DNA from: a virus
DNA length: 42,680 nucleotides
IMG/VR virus record: IMGVR_UViG_3300031162_000808
Location: 1-42,680 of that record
Strand: one strand, 5' to 3'
The notes under the pieces were generated by a model. The model was not told the origin of the DNA. It ran no database searches and was given only the letters and a program-made list of their open reading frames with translations. Positions 24,077-32,453 of this stretch are shown here, one piece after another (positions within the stretch are counted from its first letter, which is position 1; every line of letters starts with the position of its first letter). Both the position numbers and the translations under genes were made by a program.

Positions 24077-24519
24077 TGCACTTGTCCACAAAAACATACG
24101 GCCATGAGAGAGGGCTTTCATGTACGTTCCGGCAGCCTAACGCGACACATAGCCATTGCTCCTTGTTGCATGGGTATTCTCTAGGGTTCAAATTTACTTT
24201 TGCGTGTGCAAGTTTAGATGATAAGAACTGGGTCGTAGATTTCGGTGGACTGAAAGAACTTAAATATTGGCTTGAAGATAACTTTGACCACAAACTTGTT
24301 GTCGATGTTAACGATCCAGCAATGAATACGTTTGAGGAGTTAGAAGTAGCTGGGCTCGCATCGCTGACTATACTTGATGGTGTAGGGTGTGAAAAGTTTT
24401 CTGAACACGCATTCGTGTATGCTGACGAAATGGTTAGACACATGACAGACAATCGCTGTTGGGTAACCGAAGTTGAGTGTATGGAGCACGGTGCAAACTC
24501 AGGTGTATTTTACGCATGA
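24073..24519 (+). CDS. queD: 6-carboxytetrahydropterin synthase QueD (phage-type)
   Basis: QueD turns the FolE product into 6-carboxytetrahydropterin. The 148-aa protein has SHCSLLHGYSLGFKF (Cys29 at the catalytic Cys position, His33 as zinc ligand), WVVDFGGLKELKYWLEDNFDHKLVV (Asp72-His73 pair) and the C-terminal EHGANSG. The usual HGH zinc motif is HGY here (Tyr35), and the first zinc His of E. coli QueD is not evident. This variant with SCxFRQ ahead of it is typical of a phage and marine bacterial subgroup, so it is taken as functional. It couples through ATGA to the glycosyltransferase and overlaps gene 47. Confidence 0.88.
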   Translation: MMHLSTKTYGHERGLSCTFRQPNATHSHCSLLHGYSLGFKFTFACASLDDKNWVVDFGGLKELKYWLEDNFDHKLVVDVNDPAMNTFEELEVAGLASLTILDGVGCEKFSEHAFVYADEMVRHMTDNRCWVTEVECMEHGANSGVFYA

Positions 24520-25580
24520 AGGTAGCAATCATCACGGATACGCACTTCGGTGCTAGATCGGATTCTATTCCGTTTGACAATTTCTTTGAGAGTTTTTACA
24601 ATGATGCGTTTTTCCCTGAGATAGAAAGGCAGGGAGTTAAAACTATAATTCACTTGGGTGATATTTTTGATCGACGAAAGTATATCAACTTCAACACCTT
24701 GGCAAGTTGCAAGAGATATTTTTTTGATGAGGCACGCCGCAGAGGTATAGATATACATCTTATACCAGGCAATCACGACACCTATTTCAAAAATACAAAT
24801 GAAGTAAACTCACCCAACCTATTACTTGCAGAGTATGACAACATAATTTTGTATCAAGATCCGACTGAAGTTAAGTTCGGTAATACTAATATTCTACTGA
24901 TGCCTTGGATCTGTTCAGAGAATTATGCAGCATCAAAAGATGCTTTGGAGAATGCAGATGCTACCATTTGTTTTGGTCATTTTGAACTTGCTGGTTTCCA
25001 GATGTATAAAGGCGTTAGAAATGAGCATGGTATGGATCCTAAGATTTTTAATCAGTTTGACCTTGTTTGTAGTGGGCACTTTCATCATCGTGACCGTAGT
25101 GGCAATATATTTTATCTCGGAAATCCATATGAAATTACTTGGTCAGATTACGATGATCCGAGAGGGTTTCATATCATGGAGACAGAAACGGTAGACTTTA
25201 CATTTTATGAGAATCCCTACAAAATGTTTCATAAAGTATACTATGATGATAGTGATGTGCAGGTTATGAAACAGATTGAGGAATTTGATTACTCTACGCT
25301 ACAGAACCGATCTGTAAAATTGATTGTTGTGAACAAAACGGACTTCACGGCATTTGACAAACTAGTTGATACGTTGTATACTTGTAATCTTAATGAGTTG
25401 AAAATCATCGAAGACTTTTCTGAGTTTGAAGACGAGGCAGTCGGTGAAGAGAATATTGATCTAGAGGATACAATGACATTGCTTGTAGATTATGTGGATA
25501 ATATCAATACTGATCTTGACCGTGATAGGTTGAAAACACAATTGCGAACTCTATATGTGGAAGCACAAGATATTCAATGA
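24516..25580 (+). CDS. 47: Recombination endonuclease subunit gp47 (Mre11-like)
   Basis: The 354-aa protein (T4 gp47 339 aa) is the nuclease of the gp46/47 complex that resects DNA ends for recombination-dependent replication. The calcineurin-like metal motifs are all present: TDTHFGAR (Asp8, His10), LGDIFDRR near 48, IPGNHDTY near 85 and CSGHFHHRD near 186. ATG 24516 is chosen over an upstream in-frame start inside queD. It overlaps queD by 4 nt. Unusually, an SGNH-like gene separates it from gene 46. Its 3' part contains a promoter-like sequence. Confidence 0.95.
   Translation: MKVAIITDTHFGARSDSIPFDNFFESFYNDAFFPEIERQGVKTIIHLGDIFDRRKYINFNTLASCKRYFFDEARRRGIDIHLIPGNHDTYFKNTNEVNSPNLLLAEYDNIILYQDPTEVKFGNTNILLMPWICSENYAASKDALENADATICFGHFELAGFQMYKGVRNEHGMDPKIFNQFDLVCSGHFHHRDRSGNIFYLGNPYEITWSDYDDPRGFHIMETETVDFTFYENPYKMFHKVYYDDSDVQVMKQIEEFDYSTLQNRSVKLIVVNKTDFTAFDKLVDTLYTCNLNELKIIEDFSEFEDEAVGEENIDLEDTMTLLVDYVDNINTDLDRDRLKTQLRTLYVEAQDIQ
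25354..25382 (+). promoter_or_regulatory. Internal sigma-70-like promoter in gene 47
   Basis: TTGACA, 17 bp, TATACT. It could supply transcripts of the SGNH-like gene and gene 46. The -10 box is one base from consensus and the TGTG tail of the other promoters is missing. Confidence 0.45.
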
Positions 25581-26239
25581 AGGTATTACTAACCTCAGGG
25601 TGTAGCTTTACAGAAACAGAAGAAGGCCACACAAGGTGTTGGCCTTTACCTCTATCAGAGAGTTTGAATTTACCTCTAGTAAACTATGCTAAATCATCTG
25701 TTGGTAATCAATACATTGCGCGTACCATTATTCAAGGTGTTGAGAAATTACTGCAAGAGTATATAGCCGAAGATATTTTAGTAGGTGTGATGTGGACAGG
25801 TATTGATCGTCACGAAGTTTATCAGGGCGACCAATGGAAAACGCTCAATGCTCATTGGGATGATCCTCTATCCACTGCATACTATACTCACTTGCATGAT
25901 TTGACAGGTGCCGCCCTGACTACAGCATACTGGCAGTTTCTAGCTGAACAGTATCTGCAAAACAAAGGCGTGAAATATTTTATGACTCGTATGTCAGCAC
26001 ATCCTAGCGAACTGCGCCTAGAGGGTACTGATAATGCAGAGTATAAATTATTGAAAGCGAGTAGAAAAAACTGGCTGCCTGTCGAAGGTGAATTTGATTG
26101 GTTAGAAGCGTATTCTGACACAGTGTTTACAAAGAGAGAGTCTGAAGGCTATCACTGTCATCCCGACGATGTGCAACATAAAGCATTTACACAGCAAGTC
26201 ATCATGCCTTGGTTGAAGAGAACTTATGATATATTTTGA
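25577..26239 (+). CDS. SGNH-hydrolase-like protein 2
   Basis: The 220-aa protein opens KVLLTSGCSFTETEEG, with a Ser in the block I position (Gly-Cys-Ser, Ser10), then NYAKSSVGNQYIAR with the block II/III Gly and Asn, and ends with CHPDDVQHKAF holding a possible catalytic Asp-His pair. The same outline, weaker, is in the 192-aa protein at 18929. The family is frequent in marine phages, without a proven substrate. It sits between genes 47 and 46 with a 4-nt overlap on the left and a 14-nt overlap on the right, so it is expressed with the recombination nuclease. Confidence 0.6.
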   Translation: MKVLLTSGCSFTETEEGHTRCWPLPLSESLNLPLVNYAKSSVGNQYIARTIIQGVEKLLQEYIAEDILVGVMWTGIDRHEVYQGDQWKTLNAHWDDPLSTAYYTHLHDLTGAALTTAYWQFLAEQYLQNKGVKYFMTRMSAHPSELRLEGTDNAEYKLLKASRKNWLPVEGEFDWLEAYSDTVFTKRESEGYHCHPDDVQHKAFTQQVIMPWLKRTYDIF

Positions 26240-27896
26240 GAAACTTCGATGGAAAAACTTCCTGTCAACAGGAAACGCATTTACTGAAATGCAATTCACT
26301 CGCAGCCCGTCTACTCTTATTGTAGGTGATAACGGCAGCGGCAAATCTACAATGCTTGATGCACTATGCTATGTGCTATTCAACAAGCCATTCAGGAACA
26401 TAACTAAGCCTCAACTACTCAATACTATAAATAACAAATCACTAGTTGTTGAAATAGAATTCAGAATTGGCACACATAATTATTTTGTGCGACGAGGCAC
26501 TAAGCCCAACATCTTTGAAATTTACTGTGATGATGTCCTAGTAGATCAGGACGCTGCGGCGAGAGATTCTCAGAAGTACCTAGAGGAGGTCGTGCTAAAG
26601 TTAAATTACAAATCGTTCACGCAGATTGTGATACTAGGCTCCGCGTCCTTCACTCCTTTTATGCAGTTGCCATTGGGTCAGCGCAGAGAAATTATCGAAG
26701 ACATCCTAGATATCAAAATCTTCACGGTGATGAACACGGTACTTAAAGAAAAGCAAACCATTCTCAAAGACACAATTCGTGACGTAGAAACTAAAATGGA
26801 AGTTGCAAAACAGAAGGCTGAATTGCAAAAGAAATTTATTGAAACATTAGAGCAAAGCAAAGCAAATAAAATCACAGAGATAAAGGAGCAAATAGTTGAA
26901 ATCGACAAGACGATTAGTACAGCGACAGCAAAATGCGAAACGTTTGAGCAGTCGAAGGCGGATCTTGGGAACCCAGAAGGAAAACGAAGTGATCTTACCC
27001 GATACCGAGATCGATTCACGCAACAACTCCGAAAAATCAGAACCGAGTTAGATTTCTATCAGGAGCATGATGATTGCCCTACATGTAAACAGGGCATTCC
27101 TCATGAATTTAAATCGGACATGCAGCAAGCACGAACTTCTAAACTTGAGGAGTTAGAGGCAGCCACCGTAGAATTAGATTCGCAAATGGCTGAAGTGGAT
27201 CGTGTGGTAAGCGAGTGGTCTAATATAATGACTCAGATATCCGATGTTAACAATGAGATCATATTAAATCAAAGACAGCTACAGAGGTTAAATCTGGAGC
27301 TCCACGATGCTAAAAGTAACGCAGCAGACATCGATGAAGAAACTGCAAAGCTAAAAACTCTTGCTAAAGATGTCACACTGAACAACAAAATTAGGTCAGA
27401 GAAAAACGAAGAGCAGCACTATCTAGCAGCATGCGGTTCGTTATTAAAAGATACAGGCATAAAAACTCGCGTGATAAAACAATTTCTACCTGCGATAAAT
27501 AAACTTGTCAATAAATACTTAGCGTCTATGGACTTCTTTGTTCAGTTTAATCTGGATGAGAAATTTAACGAGACGATCAAGTCTAGACACCGAGACAAGT
27601 TTTCGTATGCTAGTTTCAGTGAAGGTGAGAAGCAGCGAATTGATTTAGCCTTGCTATTCACCTGGAGAACAATAGCAAAGATGAAAAACTCGGCAGCAAC
27701 AAACTTGCTGATACTTGACGAGGTGTTTGACAGTAGCTTAGATAATAATGGAACGGACTACGTTATGAACCTGTTAAATACTATTGGGGATGAGACACAT
27801 GTATTTGTCATATCACATAAAGGCGATGTGCTATTTGATAAATTCAGAAGCGTGATTAAATTTCAAAAAAAACAAAACTATTCGGTGATGACATAA
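26226..27896 (+). CDS. 46: Recombination endonuclease ATPase subunit gp46 (Rad50-like)
   Basis: This 556-aa SMC-type ATPase (T4 gp46 560 aa) pairs with gp47. It shows Walker A GDNGSGKS (34-41), a long coiled coil interrupted by the zinc hook CPTC near residue 285, a Rad50 signature SFSEGEKQRIDLAL near 465 and Walker B LLILDEVFDSSLD near 495. The two ABC halves and the hook are intact. The start overlaps the SGNH-like gene; the stop and the next start share a base. The identification is firm. Confidence 0.97.
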   Translation: MIYFEKLRWKNFLSTGNAFTEMQFTRSPSTLIVGDNGSGKSTMLDALCYVLFNKPFRNITKPQLLNTINNKSLVVEIEFRIGTHNYFVRRGTKPNIFEIYCDDVLVDQDAAARDSQKYLEEVVLKLNYKSFTQIVILGSASFTPFMQLPLGQRREIIEDILDIKIFTVMNTVLKEKQTILKDTIRDVETKMEVAKQKAELQKKFIETLEQSKANKITEIKEQIVEIDKTISTATAKCETFEQSKADLGNPEGKRSDLTRYRDRFTQQLRKIRTELDFYQEHDDCPTCKQGIPHEFKSDMQQARTSKLEELEAATVELDSQMAEVDRVVSEWSNIMTQISDVNNEIILNQRQLQRLNLELHDAKSNAADIDEETAKLKTLAKDVTLNNKIRSEKNEEQHYLAACGSLLKDTGIKTRVIKQFLPAINKLVNKYLASMDFFVQFNLDEKFNETIKSRHRDKFSYASFSEGEKQRIDLALLFTWRTIAKMKNSAATNLLILDEVFDSSLDNNGTDYVMNLLNTIGDETHVFVISHKGDVLFDKFRSVIKFQKKQNYSVMT

Positions 27897-28432
27897 TGGA
27901 TTTAAAAAATTTACAGTTAGTAGAATTCGGCAACCCTATGTTGAGAAAGAAGCCCGCGCCCTTCGACTTTGACATGCACGATGCAGAAGAAGTTTGTAAG
28001 GCTATTATGAAGAAGCAACTAGAGTTGAACGCGGCTGGGCTATCTGCAAGTCAGGTTGGTCTAGATATGCAAGTTTTTACATTCGGTGATGGGAAAGACC
28101 TAGTTCGGTACATTATAAACCCGGAAGTAGTTGACATATCTGATGAAACTGTTATAATGAGAGAAGGTTGTCTGAGCTTACCAGGAGTGTGGTTGAACTT
28201 GAAACGACCTGTCTCGGTTACTGCAAGATATCAGCGAACAGACGGAAGTTGGGCTACAGAAGAATTTCTAGAATTAGCTGCGAGGGTGTTTCTACATGAA
28301 TATGATCACATGCTAGGACAAAACTTTACGCAGAGAGCGTCGAAGTTGAAATTAGATATGGCATTGAAGCGTATTAAAACGAAGGTGAAAAATAATGGTC
28401 TTAGATTACAAAAAGCAAATCGGATTAGATAG
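27896..28432 (+). CDS. def: Peptide deformylase
   Basis: The enzyme removes the formyl group from new proteins. The 178-aa product has the three family motifs in variant form: GLSASQVG (48-55; usual GLAAPQVG), EGCLSLPG (90-97) with zinc ligand Cys92, and HEYDH (134-138) with His134, His138 and catalytic Glu135. It is full length, not the short form of some marine phages. Phage deformylases are thought to support heavy late protein synthesis. It starts on the last base of gene 46 and overlaps the next gene by 38 nt. A consensus promoter lies inside it. Confidence 0.93.
   Translation: MDLKNLQLVEFGNPMLRKKPAPFDFDMHDAEEVCKAIMKKQLELNAAGLSASQVGLDMQVFTFGDGKDLVRYIINPEVVDISDETVIMREGCLSLPGVWLNLKRPVSVTARYQRTDGSWATEEFLELAARVFLHEYDHMLGQNFTQRASKLKLDMALKRIKTKVKNNGLRLQKANRIR
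28131..28158 (+). promoter_or_regulatory. Internal sigma-70-like promoter in the deformylase gene
   Basis: TTGACA, 16 bp, TATAAT, followed by GAG. It could drive the cytidylyltransferase, the two small genes and clpP. Confidence 0.55.
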
Positions 28433-28826
28433 AATAGGTATAACTTTTTCTACCTTTGACCTTTTGCATGCAGGACATATCGTGATGTTAGAAGAAGCAA
28501 AGCGACATTGTGAACATCTTATTGTCGGTTTGCAAAATGATCCAACACTTGATAGACCAGAAAAAAACAAGCCAGTGCAGAGTATTGTAGAAAGGCAGTT
28601 GCAGTTATCTGCGGTAAAATATGTAGATGAAATCATCGTTTACAATACCGAGGAAGACTTGATCGATATCTTACTTGCGTTGCCTATAGATGTGCGAGTC
28701 ATAGGTGAGGAGTATAGACACAGAGAATTTACTGGTAAAGACTTGCCAATAGACATTGTATACAATGCTAGGAAGCATTCTTTCAGTAGTACAACCCTAA
28801 GAAAGCGTGTCAAAGAGGAGACATAA
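28395..28826 (+). CDS. Cytidylyltransferase-like nucleotidyltransferase
   Basis: The 143-aa protein belongs to the HxGH nucleotidyltransferase superfamily: FDLLHAGHIVML (His25, His28), VGLQNDP, then RVIGEEYRHREF and the closing SFSSTTLRKRV (RxSSS/T-type). The size and motif spacing match the glycerol-3-phosphate/ethanolamine-phosphate cytidylyltransferase group (TagD-like), which activates a small phosphate or sugar with CTP. The substrate is unknown. Together with the window's glycosyltransferases it may help make an activated donor. It overlaps the deformylase gene. Confidence 0.85.
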   Translation: MVLDYKKQIGLDRIGITFSTFDLLHAGHIVMLEEAKRHCEHLIVGLQNDPTLDRPEKNKPVQSIVERQLQLSAVKYVDEIIVYNTEEDLIDILLALPIDVRVIGEEYRHREFTGKDLPIDIVYNARKHSFSSTTLRKRVKEET

Positions 28827-28829
28827 ATA

Positions 28830-29042
28830 ATGAGAGATAAGATGATAAAAGTAGCGCGTGGCTACTTCTCTGGGCAAATTGGCAAGCATCTTTTGAATGC
28901 GGACAACATGCTCACTAACCCTGTTGGCATCGGAGAACACAGCGACATTATGGCAGAGCTTGAATTGCAGCTTGCTAAGGTGGCTGAGTACGAAGAAAAA
29001 CTAGCAGTACTCGATAAGTACTTTTCAGATAAAGAAGACTAA
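28830..29042 (+). CDS. Small helical protein of unknown function (70 aa)
   Basis: A 70-residue protein with an N-terminal basic segment (MIKVARGYFSGQIGKHLLN) and a C-terminal amphipathic helix (ELELQLAKVAEYEEKLAVLDKYF) that could form a coiled coil. GAGGAG at 28814-28819 gives a clear RBS. A CATAAATA sits between RBS and ATG and is one base from the late box. One base separates its stop from the next ATG. I do not recognise a family. Confidence 0.65.
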   Translation: MRDKMIKVARGYFSGQIGKHLLNADNMLTNPVGIGEHSDIMAELELQLAKVAEYEEKLAVLDKYFSDKED

Positions 29043-29043
29043 T

Positions 29044-29412
29044 ATGGCAGACGATTTCGATTTCGGCTTTACTATTGTTGACAGTGAGGACATGACTCCT
29101 ACTAACGCGGCACCTGTGCAAGCAGCAGTCTCGGATGATTTTAAAAATGAAGTCATGTCTAAACTATATGAAATTGAAAGCAGGGTTCTCTCCGCCGACA
29201 ACTCAGGTATGATTAATGATCACCGTGCTTTAGTAGAGCAAGATGTAGCTACTAAATTGCGAGATCTTGAAGATCTTATCATGCCACTACTTACTAATTT
29301 GAAAAAGAATCCTGAAAAGGATTACATACATTGGCCTAATAGAACGGCTATCATTGACAAACAGATCGAAAAGATCACGGCGGTAACACGATATTATGAA
29401 CGAATTAATTGA
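29044..29412 (+). CDS. Protein of unknown function with coiled-coil centre (122 aa)
   Basis: This 122-aa acidic protein opens with Asp and Phe repeats (DDFDFGFTIVDSEDM), then has a helical region (DFKNEVMSKLYEIESRVL, later HRALVEQDVATKLRDLEDLI) and ends RTAIIDKQIEKITAVTRYYE. The pattern fits a small oligomerising protein. It overlaps clpP by 17 nt, so a role as a ClpP-associated adaptor or substrate is possible, but only from position. Relatives in other marine T4-like phages are likely; none has a known function to my knowledge. Confidence 0.65.
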   Translation: MADDFDFGFTIVDSEDMTPTNAAPVQAAVSDDFKNEVMSKLYEIESRVLSADNSGMINDHRALVEQDVATKLRDLEDLIMPLLTNLKKNPEKDYIHWPNRTAIIDKQIEKITAVTRYYERIN

Positions 29413-29986
29413 TGGACTGTCACAAAGACCTGCAGGTTACATAGATCAAATTATGTCCAAGGTACATCATTTCTATGTATCCGGTGAAATTGAAGAACCT
29501 TCAAAGTACATCGACTGGTTTCAGATCATTCGATCAGCAGGGCCCAATGACATATTGTATCTGCATTTGAATTCTCCAGGGGGTGATGCATTTACTGCGA
29601 TACAGTTTATGCGCGTATTATCCGAGACTGAGGCTACCGTAATAACCTCAGCGGAAGGCTTTGTTGCATCAGCGGCAACAATGCTATTTTTGTGTGGTGA
29701 CCAATGTGAGGTCTCGGATCATACGGTGTTTATGTTCCACACTTTCTCCTCTTTCTCATATGGCAAGAGTAGCGAAATGTTTGCTCAGGTCACGATGGAA
29801 AGATCGTGGGGGGAGAAGCTGGTGCGGCAGAGTTATGAAGGATTCATGGAAGAGGATGAACTCACATCATTGCTAGACGGCAAGGATTTCTGGATGGAGT
29901 CACCGGAAGTGATCAAAAGGCTGCAAAAAAGGAAGGATTTATACGAAAATCCACCCAAAAAGAGTACCAAAAGGACAAAAAAATAA
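29396..29986 (+). CDS. clpP: ClpP-like serine protease
   Basis: The 196-aa protein has the Clp/crotonase-like protease fold: LHLNSPGGDAFTAIQ (57-70) for the oxyanion strand, GFVASAATM with nucleophile Ser92, and MFHTFSS with His115; a later GKDFWM carries the candidate Asp. Host ClpP has GxAASMGA and HQP, so this is a diverged phage type. There is no ClpX or ClpA gene in the window; it may use the host ATPase, work alone on prohead or host proteins, or pair with the AAA+ protein at 32454. The lysine-rich C-terminus (KKSTKRTKK) is unusual. Confidence 0.85.
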   Translation: MNELIDGLSQRPAGYIDQIMSKVHHFYVSGEIEEPSKYIDWFQIIRSAGPNDILYLHLNSPGGDAFTAIQFMRVLSETEATVITSAEGFVASAATMLFLCGDQCEVSDHTVFMFHTFSSFSYGKSSEMFAQVTMERSWGEKLVRQSYEGFMEEDELTSLLDGKDFWMESPEVIKRLQKRKDLYENPPKKSTKRTKK

Positions 29987-30038
29987 AATTATTTTGTAAT
30001 ATCCAACAGAATCAATGACTTATGTAGTGAAATAGTTC

Positions 30039-30067
30039 TTGACATTTGACTCAAAAGGAGCGATAAT
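30039..30067 (+). promoter_or_regulatory. Sigma-70 promoter before the VWA gene
   Basis: TTGACA, 17 bp, GATAAT in the 108-base gap after clpP. It is the only substantial gap in the region and starts a new transcription unit. Confidence 0.85.
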
Positions 30068-30094
30068 AGTACTTCAAATCGAGGAGATGCTCTG

Positions 30095-32332
30095 TTGGAC
30101 ATACAAAATAAATCAATTCTAGCTAAATTGCTTGCTGCTGAGGACGTTACTCTGGAGCATCGCAATGTGCCTACTGCATCGTTTGATCTAAAGGCTCGCA
30201 CTCTTACTCTGCCTATCTGGGAAGAAATGAGTGTGGAGCTTTACGATCTATTCATCGGACATGAAGTTGGTCATGCTCTATTCACCCCAATGATGGGCTG
30301 GCATGATAATGTCATGGAGTATGGTCCCGCTTTCAAATCATTTCTCAATGTAATTGAGGACGCTCGTATTGAGCGCAAAATCAAATCAAAATTTCCTGGT
30401 CTAGTCAGAAGTTTCTACGCTGGCTACCGTGAATTGTTTGACAAGAATTTCTTCGGTGTCGCAGATCGTGACATTAGCGCACTAGGTTTGATCGACCGCA
30501 TCAACTTGCATTTCAAAATCGGTGGGTTGTTGGGCGTCCCGTTTAGTGAAGCTGAGCAACCGTATATCCCTCGCATCGAGGCCGCCGAAACTTGGGAAGA
30601 TGTCGTGGTCATTGCTGAGGAACTATATGCTGAAGCCAAGACTTCTCAACAAGAACCTGAGCAGGCGCAAACTCAAGCTGATCCTGAGTATGGTGACCCT
30701 GAACCCGGTGAGCAAGTCAAATCTGCTGATGCTAGTGAGGAAAATTCGCAGGAGTCTGAGTCAGAAGAGTCCGGTGATGCTGCTGGTGATGAAGAGTCTG
30801 AGTCGGAATCAGGCGGCAAAGGTGATGATGATTCTGAGGCTTCTGAGCAGGAACAAAAATCACCCGAGCAAGAATCTACATCAGGCGGCGTTGCAAATAA
30901 TCAGGCTGATGAAGATAACGGTTCGCGGGATCCAATCTCAGAAACTGACACTGCATTCCGTGAAAACGAAGGCTCGCTAGTTTCCGCGACTGCAAAAGAT
31001 AATGCGTACGTTGAATGGGTTGCCCCTAAAATTGAAAACTGGGTGTTCCCTATCAGCAAAACTTGGGCAAATGTTACGTGGGATGATTGTTTCCGCGCAA
31101 AACCTTACCGAAAGGATTCTGATCCTAAGACGGTTGCCGCGAAAGTACGCAAAAACTTTGACTCCAAAAACAAGGCAGTCATCAACCAGTTGGTACAGCG
31201 GTTTGAAATGAAGCGTAAAGCATCTACTCTTTCTCGCGCTAGGACTAATAAGACTGGTGAGTTGAATATGAAAAAACTGTGGGCGACCAAGTTAACTGAG
31301 GATGTTTTCTTGTCTAACACGGTTTTCCCCAACGGTACAAATCACGGTTTGATGATGTTCATTGATTTCTCTGGCTCGATGTCCCGTGATGTTACTGCAA
31401 CAATTCTACAAACTTTGGTCATGGCTGAGTTTTGCAAAAAGGTTGATATCCCGTTTGAGGTTTACTCATTTACTAACGCTACTGATAGGGCCATGCCCCA
31501 ACGTAACGTTGATCAAATGCGTAGTATTAACAACGGTTATAAAGATGGCACTACTTGTATCAAGGATGAAGATTTCTACGTTGTTCAGTTGATAACTTCC
31601 GACTTGTCACCGAACATGTATAAGAAAACTTTTACTAACATGTTGCTGCTGGCTGAGGCTTACAATAGAAACCCTGGCAAAGATTCTGCATACTATACTA
31701 CCAATTACTCATTGCCCGCGTGTTTAACACTAGGTGGCACTCCCCTGCTAGAAACTCTATTGGTTGCCCGTGAACTGGTGAAACGTTTCCAGCGTAATCA
31801 CAAAGTTGAAAAGATGAATACACTATTTTTGACTGACGGTGATCCTACTGGCGAGTTGTACTTGGGCAGTCATTTTCGCGGTTGGGCATGGCAGCGTAAC
31901 ACTGATAGCATTTACATCACCGATAAAGGCTTGACCACGCAGTATAAAGTGAATGTCCGCGACGCCTCGCGCACTATATTTTACAATGCATTGCTCAAAC
32001 ACTTCAAGGCTAGTGTCGATACTACGCTGGTAAACTTTCACATAGGCAACTTCAAGACTTGGGATATCGTCAGTCGAGCGAAAGAATCGGGTGATGATGG
32101 TAGCGCAAGTCTCAAATCGTATCGTCAGCAGAAGTTTGCTGAAATACGCGGCACTGGCGGATTTGATCTGTCCTACTTGATCAAGAACGGTGACAACCTC
32201 TCGCAGGAGGATCTGGAGCTGGATGTGAAGTCTGATTCTAAGGGCGATATTTTGCGAGGATTCAAGCAATTTCAGTCTAAAAAGACAGGAAATTCACTGT
32301 TCTTGGGTAAGTTTATTGATCTTGTAGCGTAA
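30095..32332 (+). CDS. CobT-like VWA-domain protein with HExxH motif
   Basis: The 745-aa protein begins with a helical domain holding HEVGH (56-60), a zinc-metallopeptidase-type motif, then a disordered acidic stretch (about 185-300, rich in Glu, Ser, Asp, Gly), then a VWA domain with MIDAS motif FIDFSGSMS near residue 424 and a second metal-site region near TDGDPTG. This layout is that of the cobaltochelatase CobT group and of phage VWA proteins paired with MoxR/CobS-like ATPases, the next gene here. The pair probably remodels a target complex; cobalamin synthesis is unlikely. The TTG start is set by GAGGAG at 30081-30086. Confidence 0.82.
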   Translation: MDIQNKSILAKLLAAEDVTLEHRNVPTASFDLKARTLTLPIWEEMSVELYDLFIGHEVGHALFTPMMGWHDNVMEYGPAFKSFLNVIEDARIERKIKSKFPGLVRSFYAGYRELFDKNFFGVADRDISALGLIDRINLHFKIGGLLGVPFSEAEQPYIPRIEAAETWEDVVVIAEELYAEAKTSQQEPEQAQTQADPEYGDPEPGEQVKSADASEENSQESESEESGDAAGDEESESESGGKGDDDSEASEQEQKSPEQESTSGGVANNQADEDNGSRDPISETDTAFRENEGSLVSATAKDNAYVEWVAPKIENWVFPISKTWANVTWDDCFRAKPYRKDSDPKTVAAKVRKNFDSKNKAVINQLVQRFEMKRKASTLSRARTNKTGELNMKKLWATKLTEDVFLSNTVFPNGTNHGLMMFIDFSGSMSRDVTATILQTLVMAEFCKKVDIPFEVYSFTNATDRAMPQRNVDQMRSINNGYKDGTTCIKDEDFYVVQLITSDLSPNMYKKTFTNMLLLAEAYNRNPGKDSAYYTTNYSLPACLTLGGTPLLETLLVARELVKRFQRNHKVEKMNTLFLTDGDPTGELYLGSHFRGWAWQRNTDSIYITDKGLTTQYKVNVRDASRTIFYNALLKHFKASVDTTLVNFHIGNFKTWDIVSRAKESGDDGSASLKSYRQQKFAEIRGTGGFDLSYLIKNGDNLSQEDLELDVKSDSKGDILRGFKQFQSKKTGNSLFLGKFIDLVA

Positions 32333-32361
32333 GTTACTGATCAATAAGAGGAAAAAAAGTT

Positions 32362-32410
32362 ACCTTTTGGTCATAAAAAGGTTGACTTAGGCAGTAAAAC
32401 CGCTTATAAT
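32362..32410 (+). promoter_or_regulatory. Promoter with upstream hairpin before the AAA+ gene
   Basis: TTGACT (32382), 17 bp, TATAAT (32405). Just before it is an inverted repeat ACCTTTT/AAAAGGT (32362-32368 and 32376-32382) with a 7-base loop that ends on the first base of the -35 box. Confidence 0.8.
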
Positions 32411-32453
32411 AGTCGCATAGTTTGGAAAAATGCATCTTGTGGAGAGATATACT

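Noticed and set aside
24477-24515. Extended start of gene 47 at 24477
   Set aside because: It overlaps queD needlessly; MKVAIITDTHF at 24516 is the typical family start.
26426-26433. TATAAATA inside gene 46
   Set aside because: Near the 5' end of the gene and far from the next start; taken as chance.
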